Below, one piece after another: positions 32,321-44,310 of a stretch of DNA of 64,000 bases. The translations under genes were made by a program, and so were the position numbers. The number at the start of each line of letters is the position of its first letter. Within the stretch, counting starts at the first letter, position 1. The notes beneath the pieces were generated by a model, which did not search any database, was not told where the DNA came from, and saw only the letters and a list, made by a program, of their open reading frames with translations. Origin of the DNA: Yponomeuta sedellus (lineage: Eukaryota > Arthropoda > Insecta > Lepidoptera > Yponomeutidae); NCBI GenBank assembly GCA_934045075.1, contig OW203729.1:9042704-9106703 (forward strand). Reading direction: 5' to 3'.

Positions 32321-32627
32321 GAATTGTAGTTCTGTTTCTGTAATTTCTAGGTATAATAAAGAATATTATATCTATTTATTTACATATTCTATTTACTTAT
32401 CTATTGTTTACTATCATTAATTTTTAAAACTTAGGTATCGATTTGCGTACAATAACACAAACACTTCATAGTTATTAGTGAATTGAATATCCTTTGCTAA
32501 TTACGTTACATGGTATGCTAACTTTATTGGTTTAAAAACTTTAGTGAAGTAATAAATAATCTGAATGGACATCAATAAATTGATAAAAGGTGACATAAGG
32601 CACTGAATTCAATGCCTATAGGTATGT

Positions 32628-32705
32628 CTGCTGTGTGGTGTCGGCCTAGAGAATAGCGGCAACCCAATTCTTCCCGCTGGTGTCGTAAAAGGCGACTAAG
32701 GGAAT
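32628..32705 (+). repeat. 'gacgacgac-tailed' LINE fragment, 5' part only
   Basis: 'gtgtggtgtcggcctagaga' to 'gtcgtaaaaggcgactaagg'; the remainder is missing. A fuller copy starts 280 bp downstream. Confidence 0.6.
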
Positions 32706-32906
32706 AATCTTGGATTATCAATCATATTACTGCGATTGCTCCCGGTGAGATACCGCCCTGCTGTGTCACAAGCAAGGATGTTGGGTAAAACGTTTTTGGT
32801 CACAAGTCTCGACACCCGGAAAGTACCTACTGTTAAATTAATACTGCATTGAATTATTTATCGATACCGAAACTGTACATTACATTAACTTACTCCTGTA
32901 TCTACT

Positions 32907-33162
32907 GTGTGGTGCCGACCTAGAGAATAGCACCAACCCAATTCTTCTCGCGGGTGTCGTAAAATACGACTAAGGGACACAAACCGGGGGGTGGGTAGCA
33001 GCGCCCCCTGCAGTACAATTCCACCGAACTGCGATCCCCAACCCGCATGCCCCTGCGTGGGGATTATGGGCATTACCCCCTATGATAGCACAACGTGGCG
33101 CTCTTTAGGGGAGGGCTATGTCCAGCAGTGGACTAGTATAGCCTGACGACGACGACGAGGTG
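32907..33162 (+). mobile_element. Non-LTR retrotransposon 3' end with (GAC)n tail, copy 3
   Basis: Sense copy from 'gtggtgccgacctagagaat' through 'ccggggggtgggtagcagcg' and 'gggctatgtccagcagtgga' to 'agcctgacgacgacgacg'. Confidence 0.75.
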
Positions 33163-33782
33163 TGGGCGGAGGCGTTCTCCCCACCTAAGAGACATGTCTG
33201 AAAGCTTCAACGCTTATAGGTAGGTACTTTAGTGCCGACAGAGAAAACCGAATTCGATACCCGTCTTAGTTTCACCCAAATCTTTTTTTATCGTGTCGGT
33301 GAGAGACGATTCAAATTTTATTGGCCGAGAACTCGGCCACGCGGACACTAGCTTCCGAGGCCTCGTTCCGCCGAAACTTCTTCAAACATATTTAAATTGT
33401 TGAAACCTTGAAAACTAGTTATTTATGGCTTTTGAAGAAAAACAAAATTATTACACCAGGAAACATATTGTACATATTTGGTTTACTTCAATTTGCAATA
33501 TTAGATTATTAATTAAATTGTCTTTCTGTGAATCTCTTGAATATGCGTCTCTCTTTATATAAAGGTTATCGTGCACCAGAAAAAAAGCCATGACTATTTT
33601 TTAATTCTTCACTTAAACATGGACCAACAATATCAGAACAAAAAGTGGTCGGAGCTGGAAATTGTTTACGTAAGTATATCAGGGGATAGACTATTAAAAT
33701 ATTTTCTTATATGTTACTACATTTAACATACAAGAAAATATTTTTAAAACATATTTGAAACTTTCGCGACTTGTACACATAG
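33163..33782. other. Intergenic, no gene recognised
   Basis: AT-rich. 'ttaaaatattttcttatatg' and 'catacaagaaaatattttta' near 33694-33746 form an inverted repeat that directly abuts the foldback at 33783. Confidence 0.4.
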
Positions 33783-34269
33783 AATATTTTCGGGGCTTAA
33801 TCGCGTAGTAATTTATTGCTATTTTACCTCGACGTTACAGTCATCGTGGTCACGAGAAGACTGATGGCTGGCACCCGTTCGAATTATAGAATTGCACAAA
33901 CCATCGGTGCTTTCCAACGATAGCCATTATTATAGCCGAATTGTGCATGAAGCGGTTGAAATTAAGAAACACAAAAAATTTAATCGGGAATGTGGTTTCA
34001 AACTGTCGCAAACGTGGGATCCGGTCATCAAGATGTGTTCGAGTGGAAAAAAGTCGCATGGCTTATCGTCCGACATTGTCAGTGTAGTGTGTCGCAACCC
34101 TAATAGTGCTTTGTGATAGCTGATTAAGGGTAGTCTGAAACCTCATCAGCCGAAGATGCGAACGGGTGCCAGCCATCGGTCTTCTCGTGACCACGATGAC
34201 TGTAACGTCGTCGAAACGTCGAGGTAAAAATAGCAATAAATTACTACGCGATTAAGCCCCGAAAATATT
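33783..34269 (+). mobile_element. Foldback element enclosing a Penelope-like GIY-YIG-region fragment
   Basis: Arms 33783-33881 and 34159-34269 are inverted repeats ('aatattttcggggcttaatc', with 'cgaccacgat'-type blocks further in); the left arm lacks 11 bases. Between them an ORF (about 33892-34116) reads SRIVHEAVEIKKHKKFNREC, then GFKLSQTWDPVIKMC. This pattern resembles the region following the GIY-YIG nuclease domain of Penelope-like retroelements, as I remember the family. Such elements are known for inverted or tandem terminal repeats, which fits the layout. The assignment is tentative. Confidence 0.5.
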
Positions 34270-34489
34270 GTAACTAAATATTTTTAAAGGCATGGTTTGT
34301 TTAATGCCATGTCTGTTTCCAGCAAAAGGTCGGAACTCACGAACATTTACAAATATGTTGGGCGATTTCAGAAAAATAAGTAATGTTTTTCACGATGGAA
34401 AAAACACTCTCTCAAAATATAACTCACTAACGATATCAAATTTCCCCTATAGTAACAAAATCGAAGAACAACCTAACGAACGGAACGAC

Positions 34490-34800
34490 AGCCTCTGTGG
34501 CGCAGCGGTAGCGCATCTGCCTACCATGCATGAGGTACCGGGTTTGAACCCCGGCGGGGGAAAAAAAACCCCAGGTCTTGGATGTTTACATGTTTGTGAT
34601 GTCGTTGTTTCTGGTTCCCACGACACAGGGTAGGTATAATAGTATGGGGCCAGAAGAAATGTATGTGCCTGTATGTAAATGTTATTATTTCGAACGTCGT
34701 AGGTTCGTCCGTGGTTCCGATTCCGGCCCGAGGACTCCGGTTTTTCTGAAACCGAAACCGAAACTTCGGTCCGACACTACTTGGTACCCTGTGCACTACG
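34490..34800 (+). mobile_element. tRNA-headed SINE
   Basis: Head 'ctctgtggcgcagcggtagc' (A box) and 'taccgggtttgaaccccggc' (B box), then an A-rich stretch 'gggggaaaaaaaacccc' and the body 'tggttcccacgacacagggt'. The end is not clearly defined. Confidence 0.6.
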
Positions 34801-34862
34801 CATCGTCTGTTCTCGTCATTATCCATTTACAACTTGCGGTGTCGAGATAACTCTGGCACCGA

Positions 34863-35187
34863 CAACAATTTGATTATACTATTTTTATTTTTAATGCACT
34901 AACCCGTGCTAAGGACAAATTTAAAAACCTATTTAGATGCTAAAAATTTCACCCATGCCGGGATTCGAACCCGCAACCTCTGGCTATCCGTGCCAGCGCT
35001 CTACCAATTGAGCCAATGGGCGACTCACTGGCATCAGTGAAATTTCGAACCTCTTTACACTATTCTCTGTATTACGTACAATTGGCTCAATAGGTAGAGC
35101 GCTGGCACGGATAGCCAGAGGTTGCGGGTTCGAATCCCGGCATGGGTGAAATTTTTAGCCTCTAAATAGGTTTTTAAACAATTTGAT
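34863..35187. mobile_element. 'CTATTTAGAGG'-family element, copy 6 (foldback with two tRNA-like units)
   Basis: Flanked by 13-bp direct repeats 'aacaatttgatta' (about 34864 and about 35178). It starts with the A-rich tail reversed ('tactatttttatttttaatg') and has an antisense tRNA-like unit at about 34950-35022. It then switches at about 35080 to a sense unit ('attggctcaataggtagagc') and ends 'cctctaaataggtttttaaa'. A shortened form of the palindrome at 18265-19071. Confidence 0.75.
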
Positions 35188-36080
35188 TACCAAGCAGTAG
35201 GTACTGTAGCTACAGTTACCCATAGCTAGGATGGATTTCTTGAGTAGCTCTTTATTACGTGTGGCATAGGTGCGAGTGTAAAACCAAGAGGGTTAAGCCC
35301 CGTTGTCCATGTCCATGGATATTTATTAGTCCACCTACATCAATATACTTATAAGTTGTGGCTAAAATAGTACAAATAGGTGAGTGATCTGAAGAAATAT
35401 AAAAATGGAATGATATTCGTCTACGAGAAATCTGACGAGTGCTGATCAAAAACCACTAATTGGGTGTTAGTAATTTGCACTAAAACGAACTAACTATTTA
35501 TAGCGAAGATGTAATTGGATACTAAAACGCTTCATTTGCACTAATTGCTCTATAACTCTTAATCTATTGTGAAATGTTCGATAGCTGTAAACTTCCACAC
35601 CGCCGCATATACGTAATGCTTTCGATACACATTTGACCTTTATAAGGTAAGAAGTATTATTATGTGGAATGGGGTAGATTAACAGTAATTATTCGTCTTA
35701 ATAAAATAACAACACCTGAAAACCGTTTCTGCAGTGTCGATAATAACTAAGTTGAAGTGTCTTAATTACGAGTATTATCAAAATTATAAGCAAATGTTTA
35801 AAATCACCTATTTTCATTTAAACTCTTGATAAAAAGTGGTTTGAATACAGAAAGTTTTATTCGCTCAGTAAGGAATCAATCATGCCACCCAACATGACAA
35901 CCCAACATGACACACTACATGGCGTTTATACGGACAAAAATTTAATTGAGATTTCCGGTAGCTAAGAATAGAATAGAGTTTATTTAATAATTTGCATGCA
36001 CCATTACAAAATATGATTCTTAATATCCAGCATTTTTTTGTTTTTTGAATTATTCATTTGCAGAGAAGTAAAATAAGATA
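35188..36080. other. Intergenic, no gene recognised
   Basis: AT-rich sequence; small ORFs only. Confidence 0.4.
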
Positions 36081-36082
36081 AA

Positions 36083-36153
36083 AATATTCTTTATTGTACA
36101 ACAGGAAAAAACAAACATAAAATAATTACAAAGATACTGTGCAATTGGCGGTC
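36083..36153 (-). repeat. LINE 3'-UTR tail, antisense
   Basis: 'atattctttattgtacaaca' and 'gtgcaattggcggtcttatt', as at 11778-11885. Confidence 0.55.
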
Positions 36154-36177
36154 TTATTTCGATGTTTTCGATTCTTT

Positions 36178-36547
36178 ATCAACCCTTGTATGTCCCCACT
36201 GCTGGGGCACGGGTCTCTTCCTGCATCGCAGAAAGGTTAGGCCATACTCCGCCACGAGGGCCAAGTCCGGGTTGGTGGAGGATTGTACGACAGTGGAGGG
36301 CCTTACTGTCAGAAGTTATCAAGCCGCCCATAAGGCCTCTGACATGGCTTAACGACTGCCATTACATCACAGCCGGCACCAACGGCTTAACGTGCCTTGC
36401 GAAGCACGGAAGCGCTTGGAAAAATGCCACTAGCGGTCACGGGACGGTCGCCCATCCTGCACCTGACCGCGCCAATAGTTGCTTAAATCTAGTGATTGAT
36501 TCCAATCACTTGGTTCGGCTAGGCCACGAGAGCGCTTCGCTTCGCGG
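36178..36547 (+). repeat. 'tgtatgtccccactgc' repeat, copy 3 (near full length)
   Basis: Same order of blocks as 27721-28090, with small indels, ending 'ttggttcggctaggccacga' and 'gagcgcttcgcttcgcggcc'. Confidence 0.75.
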
Positions 36548-38082
36548 CCTTATTGCTTAGAGCTATTTCTTACATACAACCTAGGATGGAGAGTTGCTGA
36601 AGGAAAAGTGAGGAGTATTTCTGAAAACCACACAGTGTTAGTCGTTTGTCTGTGTAAGACACACCAAACCAACTTGAAATCTCAGGCACTGTCCTAAGCA
36701 TCAGCAGTTGGCATATCAAAATGGAAGCAAAAGGCGGATGAGGAAAGGTCCGGGCGACCCCCGCAGCCTCGCACCAACCTCCTGAGGTCCATTTACCTTG
36801 CCCAGGCCTTGACGGCGTGTGCCATTGAATGGGAGAGACGGACGTGTAATGTGAATGCTGCTTTAATTTAAATTGCCAATTATCATGACGGGTTTTTTTC
36901 GGAGATTAGAGGTCGGAGAGGTTCTTTAAATATTTCTCTAGAATATACTGTGCCAGCGTTTACTTGGAATAATGACATTGTATCTATACAAATAGTTGTG
37001 TCCACAATAAGTGTTACAAAACAGTGTCCTAGATCAAGTATCAGAATCAAACGTTTGCTGTAAGAGAATACACTTACACGGTACTGTAGTACTACTTTAC
37101 CTATTGCACCAATAAACGTGGCTGACAGTGTATTTCATGATTCTTTCCGGCATACTCGTACCCCACTGGATACTTTTTGTATGTAGCTTAGGTATATACG
37201 TCCCACTTTAGGCCACAGACCCTCTCTCGAAAAGAGAGAGTATGGGCTTCATTAACACGTGTGCCCACCACGGACCATTACCACTGGTTGTATTTTCTAT
37301 TTATATTCGTGAGTTTAATGATAATTTAAAACTTATGTAAATTGCGCTATCTACTATAACAGTGATGTAACGTTTAAAGTTATGTTAGTAAATTAATTTT
37401 CTTGATTTTTCATAACCATAAACGTGGCGTTTATTACAGCTTTAAAATCACAGAATTTTCTGTCGTATAATGTCCAAAACGTGGGTGTGGAGTGGGTGAG
37501 CAGGTATTCAATAAGCGAAGTTTAATTCGTGATTCTACTCAAAACAACATGAGGATGTAAGATTTGTGGCCAATTTTATTACTCTTGCCTCTTAAATTGT
37601 AATCGTATGAGGACTTATGTACATTAAATTTTAAGCTGCCAACAATTCTTCAATATACAGTTTCTTTTTTCCATTTCGCGCCTAATAGGGAAGCAAATTT
37701 TTTTGCATTCATTGTAAGATGAAAATTTCGTACCCATACTTATTGGAAACTAAGCCGGATGCCTAAACGTCACAGCAAAGACTTCGGTAACCTTCATCAC
37801 TCCTTTATTTTTTTGTCCTTTGACTTCCAAGAAAAAGGGGGATCGAAAAAGGCTCGAGTAGGTTTGAGTAAATACAGCTCAGTCACACTCAGTGCTGGTC
37901 TGCCGCACTCGGAGCGCCCTGATTGAGTAATTTTGAAGTTACACCGCACTTGCGTACTCCATACGAATTTTCCGTTGCAACATTTATAGCACTACTTCTG
38001 CGCTTCACTATTTATTTTATTTAGGCCCAGTCTGGCTATGTACGACGACGCGAGTCGCGCCTTTTAACGTCAAAAGTCAAAT
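36548..38082. other. Intergenic with repeat scraps
   Basis: At 37195-37300 'tatacgtcccactttaggcc' and 'cgaaaagagagagtatgggc' match the front of the SINE at 24788. At about 36735-36850 a GC-richer piece ('ggtccgggcgacccccgcag') looks repeat-derived. No gene recognised. Confidence 0.4.
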
Positions 38083-38446
38083 TCTGATACATTTTTAAAA
38101 ACCTATTTAGAGGCTAAAAATGTGGGTACAGCGATATCATTCCGATGTAAAAACCTAACTGCAAAGTAGGTACTCGGGGCTGCAAGGGATACAAATTACT
38201 TCAACCAGATTTCGCTGCCTGTACCTAATACAGAGAATATTGTAAAGAGGTTCGAAATTTCACTGATGCCGGTGAGTCGCCCATTAGCTCAGTTGGAAAG
38301 AGCGCTGGCACGGATAGCCAGAGGCCGCGGGTTCGAATCCCGGCATGGGTGGAATTTTTAGCCACCCATGCCGGGATTCGAATAGGTTTTAAAAATTGTC
38401 CTTAGCACGGGTTAGTGCATTAAAAAGAGTATAAGTCTGATACATT
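38083..38446 (+). mobile_element. 'CTATTTAGAGG'-family element, copy 7
   Basis: Flanked by 'tctgatacatt' at 38083-38093 and 38436-38446. It opens 'taaaaacctatttagaggct' and has the body 'aacctaactgcaaagtaggt'. A complete sense tRNA-like unit follows ('cgcccattagctcagttgga' to 'cgggttcgaatcccggc'), then a short inverted B-box copy ('atgccgggattcgaatagg') and the tail 'cacgggttagtgcattaaaa'. The clearest single-unit copy. Confidence 0.8.
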
Positions 38447-39317
38447 GTCAAATTCTGACATTTCAAAGCCACAAAACGCGTGACTCGTGTCATCGTACTA
38501 CGTATGCAGGTCGCATGGAACTACAAAAACTACAGCTTGGGTTTAACCAGATTAGTCCATAGGTGGGTTATGTGGCATGCAGTAACGTAAATACAGCTTA
38601 CGTAGGAGTACATTGCACCGCAGAGGATTACGTGTAAGATTAGATCGATAAGTACTTAAAATGCGCAAGGTACAGCTGCTTCTACTGCAGGTAAAGATGT
38701 CGCCGAGTGTACTAATAACAAACGGTCGCATTTGATGTATGTCTACATTCCTGCTGGCCAATTACAACTTTCTACCGTCTCTTGTTTAATTGTCTATTAT
38801 GGTATACGGAGTGATTTCTTTTCAGTGGAACAATAGTTAATTAATAGGCAATATATGACGCGTTACATGAGATGAAAAGTAGAAGGTAGAATTTACTAGC
38901 ATTTGTGTACTTATGTTAAAATATTCAATATTTATTTAATAATGTCTATTCATTAAGGCGAAGGTAACTACATTTCTTTACCTGGGTTTTATTGCTAGCT
39001 GTTTATCTAACTAAATATTTTATATACCTACGTTTTATAGATCAAGGAAAATAATAAATTTACGTTTCTATTTTGAACGATGACGCTCGGATTAAGACCT
39101 AGAGATAATGTATATGTGCACATGTGTAGAATTCTTATTTATAAGAAAATATAAAGGTCGTGTTCACTAAAAACTCGGAACTAGGTGTATTTAATAAAAG
39201 CAAGGCGAACCAATATCAGTATCTCAACAACATTCAATTCCAAGTGATTGACCTCGATGTCTTAACATATTTAATATACACTGTGTTTGAAAACCACATT
39301 CATAGCATCGATCGACA
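38447..39317. other. Intergenic, no gene recognised
   Basis: AT-rich non-coding sequence. Confidence 0.4.
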
Positions 39318-39732
39318 TCAACCCTTGTATGTCCCCACTTCTAGGGCACGGGTCTCTTCCTGCATCCCACGAAGGTTAGGCCATACTCCACCACGGGGGC
39401 CGAGTCCGGGTTGGTGGAAGATTGTACCACAGTGGCGGCATTAGTGTCGGAAGTTATCAACCCGCTCATAAGGCCCCTGACATGGCTTAACGCCCCTGAG
39501 TACATATTTATCTATATTTTACGACAGTGGCGGATTTTACTGTAAGAGTTATTATAAGGCCCCTTATAATAACTTCTTATAAGCGGCACCAACGGCTTAA
39601 CGCTCCGAAAAAATGCCTCGGGCGGTATTTGCGGTACGGTGACCTATCCTATACCTGACCGCGCCTGTTGTTGCTTAACTCAAATGATTGAATCTAATCA
39701 CTCGGTTCAACTAGGCCACGAGCGTTTTATAA
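39318..39732 (+). repeat. 'tgtatgtccccactgc' repeat, copy 4 (rearranged)
   Basis: The front half is intact to about 39490 ('cccctgacatggcttaacg'). A partial internal repetition follows ('acgacagtggcggattttac', 'ccccttataataacttctta'), then the back half to 'ctaggccacgagcg'. Confidence 0.65.
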
Positions 39733-39836
39733 CACAATGAACATCAATACTTAAGATTTCCGACATACACAACCTGTACGTATCCGACTTTTCCACATCA
39801 AATGAGAATTTGTAAACATACAAACTGTGCTGTGTG

Positions 39837-40075
39837 CTGTGTGGTGTCAGCCTAGAGAATAGCACCAACCCAATTCTTCCCGCGGGTGTCGTAAAAGGCG
39901 ACTAAGGGACACAAACCGGGGGGTGGGCAGCAGCGCCCCCTGCAGTACAATTCCACCGAACTGCGATCCCCAACCCGCATGGCCAGCGTGGGGATTATGG
40001 GCATTATGATAGCACAACGTGGCGCTCTTTAGGGGTGGGCTATGTCCATAAGTGGACTAGGATAGCCTGACGACG
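39837..40075 (+). mobile_element. Non-LTR retrotransposon 3' end with (GAC)n tail, copy 4
   Basis: 'gtgtggtgtcagcctagaga' through 'ccggggggtgggcagcagcg' to 'atagcctgacgacg'; the tail is short. Confidence 0.7.
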
Positions 40076-42060
40076 AAACATACAAACGTCTCCATTTTAG
40101 AAAAGTTAAACCAGACTCTGGATACCTACTCTCCAAACACTTAGAACGCGCTTAGTGAAAATTTATTCGGGTGAAAGTTGGGTCTTGACCTACGACCAGA
40201 CCAGTGCTTGAGGCAGTTGCAACAGCAGCCGGTTTCAGAAGAGGTACAAGTATTAGAAGGTTCACTTGGTTAAGCGGCTGTAAGCTAGCAGATAACCCAC
40301 AACATTGAATTATTTTTTTCTATTAGATCGAAATATATAAGCACTGGAAGTTCAATAGATCGTTCAATAAATAGACATCTTAGATAGTTGAAAATTTGTT
40401 TAAACACCTGTTCAATTGGTCAAATGTCCGAAACGTATAAGGAGAAACGTGAGGGTAGTTTAGCAAGAGTGTGAACTTGCGACATAGTCTATAGTTCTTG
40501 GGACCCTTCTGAGAGATTTATCGAAGGAGACAGGTGAGTATCATCTTTAAATCTGGGGTATTATAATTAGCACTAATAAAAATCGTTTATCACCGTCGTA
40601 AAGATCAGCATCGTTAAAATACTCTTGATTTCAGGAAAGGATCTTCCCAGTTTAGCCACGATTCATTATCTAAGTATTGTAATGCCCTAAGAAAAAGTAA
40701 ATAACTTCCGAACGACCTTTACATACTTCCTGTACAACTGAATTTCCCGAAATATCTGTATGTTCGTCCTTTGACTGTGAGTACCGTTAAGTCCTTTCTT
40801 TCGCATCACAGTCTGACGTCTGACCACAATTTCTTAGCAATACCCACTTCTCCGATGGTAGAGCGGTCGGTAAAACGCTTTGTAGAAGCAAAAACTGTGA
40901 AGGAAAACATTGTGCTCCTGAAATTCTGAGTGCTCGGTTCAGCCCATACTATCTCCCTGGGTGAAGGCCTGTGCCCTACAGTAGGCCGAATATAGAACAG
41001 GTACATTACTATACTTCTATAGTCAACATTCCGTGTCAGTTATGTATGTAGCACGCTTACTTATTTATTACGTTGACGCAACGCCTGATTCGGTACCGTC
41101 ATCGTGCCGTCCCCGCGACAGTTAATCGAATGGGTGGCTCTACAGTGAGTTGTACAATACTCTTTCCGTTTTACTTCACCCCGTTAGTGAAGCAACCGGC
41201 CCGCGAAACTGGTTTTTCACTTACTCATCGCCGTTGTGTATTGGTAAGGGCTCGCCAACTCTTCGAACACTGCTACAATAGCGACGCGATTGCGCTCTCA
41301 TGTATTTCAAATCAATCCGCATTAGATGCTTGAGTAGAATTTGCATCAGGGTATAACAACACTCGATAGATAGAGGAGATATTTTAGTGTGCTGGTCAGC
41401 TGGCCAGTTATTAAAAATCAATCCACTTCCCATTGTCGCAATCCAGTTTCAAGGTCACTGCGTAATGGGTCACCGTCGATCACGTACGTCGCGTAAAGCT
41501 GAGCTATATCGGCCCCGAATGACTGCTCGGCGGAAGGTGCTACGTCCAGCGTTGTTGCCGCAAGCTGTTCTGCTTTGGCGCCGATGCTGCAACGTTGGGA
41601 TGACGTAATGCCGTCACAGCGCGCTGGTTGGACACTAATCGCCCCCTCGCTTCACTTGGGAAGAACAAGAGGTGGGCTGCGTAACTGCTAATGTGTCGTG
41701 TGCCGGATTTTCAGCGCGTACTCTGGGAATCTGCTTCATTCAATCAATCAGCATAGTTAGTTAGGCTTGAGATTTCCGCACTTAGCCTCATAGTTGGGCC
41801 ATTGTACGTCGCAAGCACTGAGGTACTCTAACACCTCAGACACTAGAGTTTCCTTACGATGTTTTCCTTCACCGTCAGCGAGTAGTATTGCTACTATAAT
41901 TTCAGCGCCTACTCTGGGAATCTGCTTCTTTCAATCAATCAGCATGTACTCGCCCATTTCTGGATGCAGACCTCCCGCAAGTCACGCCACTTATCCCTCT
42001 GTCCACGGCCAGCCTCATACAGCCATTGCTTCATTAAAGAGGTTAAGTGTTTAATATATC
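40076..42060. other. Intergenic with GC-richer patch and SINE scraps
   Basis: The part from about 41070 to 41760 is GC-richer than its surroundings but has no ORF above 86 codons. At 41709-41754 and 41900-41944 a ~45-bp direct repeat ('tactctgggaatctgcttc') flanks a SINE scrap ('tttccttacgatgttttcct' near 41847). No gene recognised. Confidence 0.4.
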
Positions 42061-42064
42061 TGAT

Positions 42065-42265
42065 AATGAGCCGTTTTTAGCACAAGTTCTCAAAGAAATT
42101 CAGAGATGGCGCTTACAGGCGTGGCCATAGAATCGGAATACGGCTGTCAAAATTTATTTGCGCTGAGCAAAATTGAACAGTAGTGTCCATGTTCTTGGAT
42201 GTGCCCGCGTATAAGCGCCATCTATGAAGTGCTTTGTGAATTTGTGCTGAAAACGCCTCATTGGT
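42065..42265. mobile_element. ~200-bp MITE-like element with ~48-bp terminal inverted repeats
   Basis: The left arm 'tgagccgtttttagcacaag' ... 'agatggcgctta' and the right arm 'taagcgccatct' ... 'ttgtgctgaaaacgcctca' are imperfect inverted repeats around a ~100-bp unique centre. No ORF. Only one copy in the window. Confidence 0.6.
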
Positions 42266-44190
42266 TGGTCAACTTGTTACATTGTGTCGTGCCAGTTAAT
42301 TATTTTGTTTTGGTTTTAGACATTGGCTTCAAACGCTGATTGTCGAAGACTATTTTTGGTAGAACTTTGCACGTGAACACGCGTACAACCTACAACTTTT
42401 TGGTGGTGAACTTTTTGCTGACTTAACTCTTCTGTTGGTTGGCAAGACGAGGCGTAATAATAGGTACTTATAAAAAAAGTTGCATTTTTATTAGAAAACA
42501 TGCAATACAGTATACGAATTCCATCTGAACAGTGATAATAAAATTCATAACATCTGAAATACTAATTCATACAGGCAAATTCAATTTAAAGTGAAACTAT
42601 TGTGCTTAGACTTATTGAGGATATCCGTACTCTATAATAGTATAGTAACAATAACATGCGCAGATTTTGCTTCTGATAAAGTATTGGTAGGTACAGTTAA
42701 AGGCATATCAATCTTTATTTGCCGGCACTCTACTTAGTTACGTTACAGGCGAATATGAGGTACAACAAAAATTCTGCTCTTGACTGTATCTATCAAGATA
42801 CAGTCAAAGACAGCTATTAAAGCTAAAAAAAGATTTTCTGTTTTCCCAATTAGATGGCCAATTGCTAACTACAGTAACCACTCTAGTTTGCAATTGGCAT
42901 TAATGTAAAATGTTTTTTATGGGCAAAGATTACATTTTTCACGACCGTGCCTATACCTAGAAATTGTTTATATAATTCATGGGCACATAAGCAGACAAAT
43001 GGGTGTATTTATCTTTTTATCTATCCTAATATCACTGATTGCTATAGTTTAGTTTTAAAACGCGCAACTCCAGAAACACTTCAATGAAAGTTTTTAGGTA
43101 CAGATACTTATTTACCTACCTAACTGGTAAACCGCAGAATATCCTCGTGTTTTTGGTGATGATAGAAGTGTGGAGTGGTCGTAAAGTGGAAACAAAAGGC
43201 TGTCAAGATCATGCAAATGTGTGAAAAGCGATTGAGGTGAACCTAAAGTCTTAAACATTGACCGATCGTTCATGCCTTTGTACCAAATTGTTGAAAAAAA
43301 CGGTTTTGTTGCTATTAGCCGTGACTAAATAATTTAAAAAAATTTGATAGTTACAAAATTAAGAGATAACTGACTTATTTTAGTAATCGTTCAGGTTAGA
43401 CTTCTTATAAGTGATTTTAAACGGAACCATTGGCATTTAAGAAAATTGTAACCATGCCGATGTCAGAATATAAGTTGTTATAACAAAATTGTTTTTTAAC
43501 TTTTTTAAACTGTTCTTTTTTGGGACTGTCTTTTTTATTTTCAAGGCAAGGTTTTCCTGGTTCTTATTTGAGATTTTTGGTATAAGAACCGAAAAGATCC
43601 TCGGTGCAGCATATAAGGCTTGTGCTTTACTCTACGAGTTAAATTTCAACAAATGTCTTAAATAAGTAGACTTGGGCAAAGTGATGTTATATCTCATATC
43701 TTTGCTCACCGAGACACACTATATCTCTATCATATCTCGCTCACCACATGTGTCCTAGCTCATACGACGTCCAATCAACTAAGTGGGTGTGGAAACAAGA
43801 GACACAAGTGGTGAGTCAGTCTAGTCTACCTATTCCCTACTTTATCCAGATCACACGTTTCTTTTGGTAAACTTTCTCTCATCGCTCGTTAATAACGACG
43901 AGAAATGCGGACGAATGTAACCGATGTCAGACGATGTTGATCTCGCTCTCGCGCATTGTGTGTGAGCTAGATAAAGTAGCAGGAGATGACTACCGCTGAG
44001 TTGAGAGTATGTGTGAGGGAGCCAGATATAGTTGACATCTCTGGGATATGAATGGGACCTCACTTGACGGTGAGGGAGTTGTGTGTCCACTCATAGCTGG
44101 CTCTTGAGTTACCCAAGGCTATAAATAAGGTTCTCAACAAGATCCCTCAAAAACATATACCTATTAGAATTACCTTGGACTCGGTTTAAA
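42266..44190. other. Intergenic, no gene recognised
   Basis: AT-rich. Contains a 12-bp hairpin 'ttgactgtatct' / 'agatacagtcaa' near 42780. At about 43690-43760 'tatctcatatctttgctcac' and 'tatcatatctcgctcaccac' repeat a simple motif. Confidence 0.4.
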
Positions 44191-44194
44191 TAAT

Positions 44195-44310
44195 GTGTTG
44201 CCTGGAAGAAAATGCTATTAGTTATAATCCCGCCAATTGTGTCGTATCTTCTGTATTACTATTTTTCCGGTATACAATAAAGAATATGCTTATCTTATTT
44301 TATCTTAAGC
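44195..44310 (+). repeat. LINE 3'-UTR tail
   Basis: 'tgttgcctggaagaaaatgc', 'taatcccgccaattgtgtcg' and 'ggtatacaataaagaatatg'. Confidence 0.6.

Noticed and set aside
34131..34160. Hammerhead ribozyme (minus-strand CTGATGAG) in the Penelope-like element
   Set aside because: No CGAAAC partner at a suitable distance and no short stem III; the word alone is not enough.
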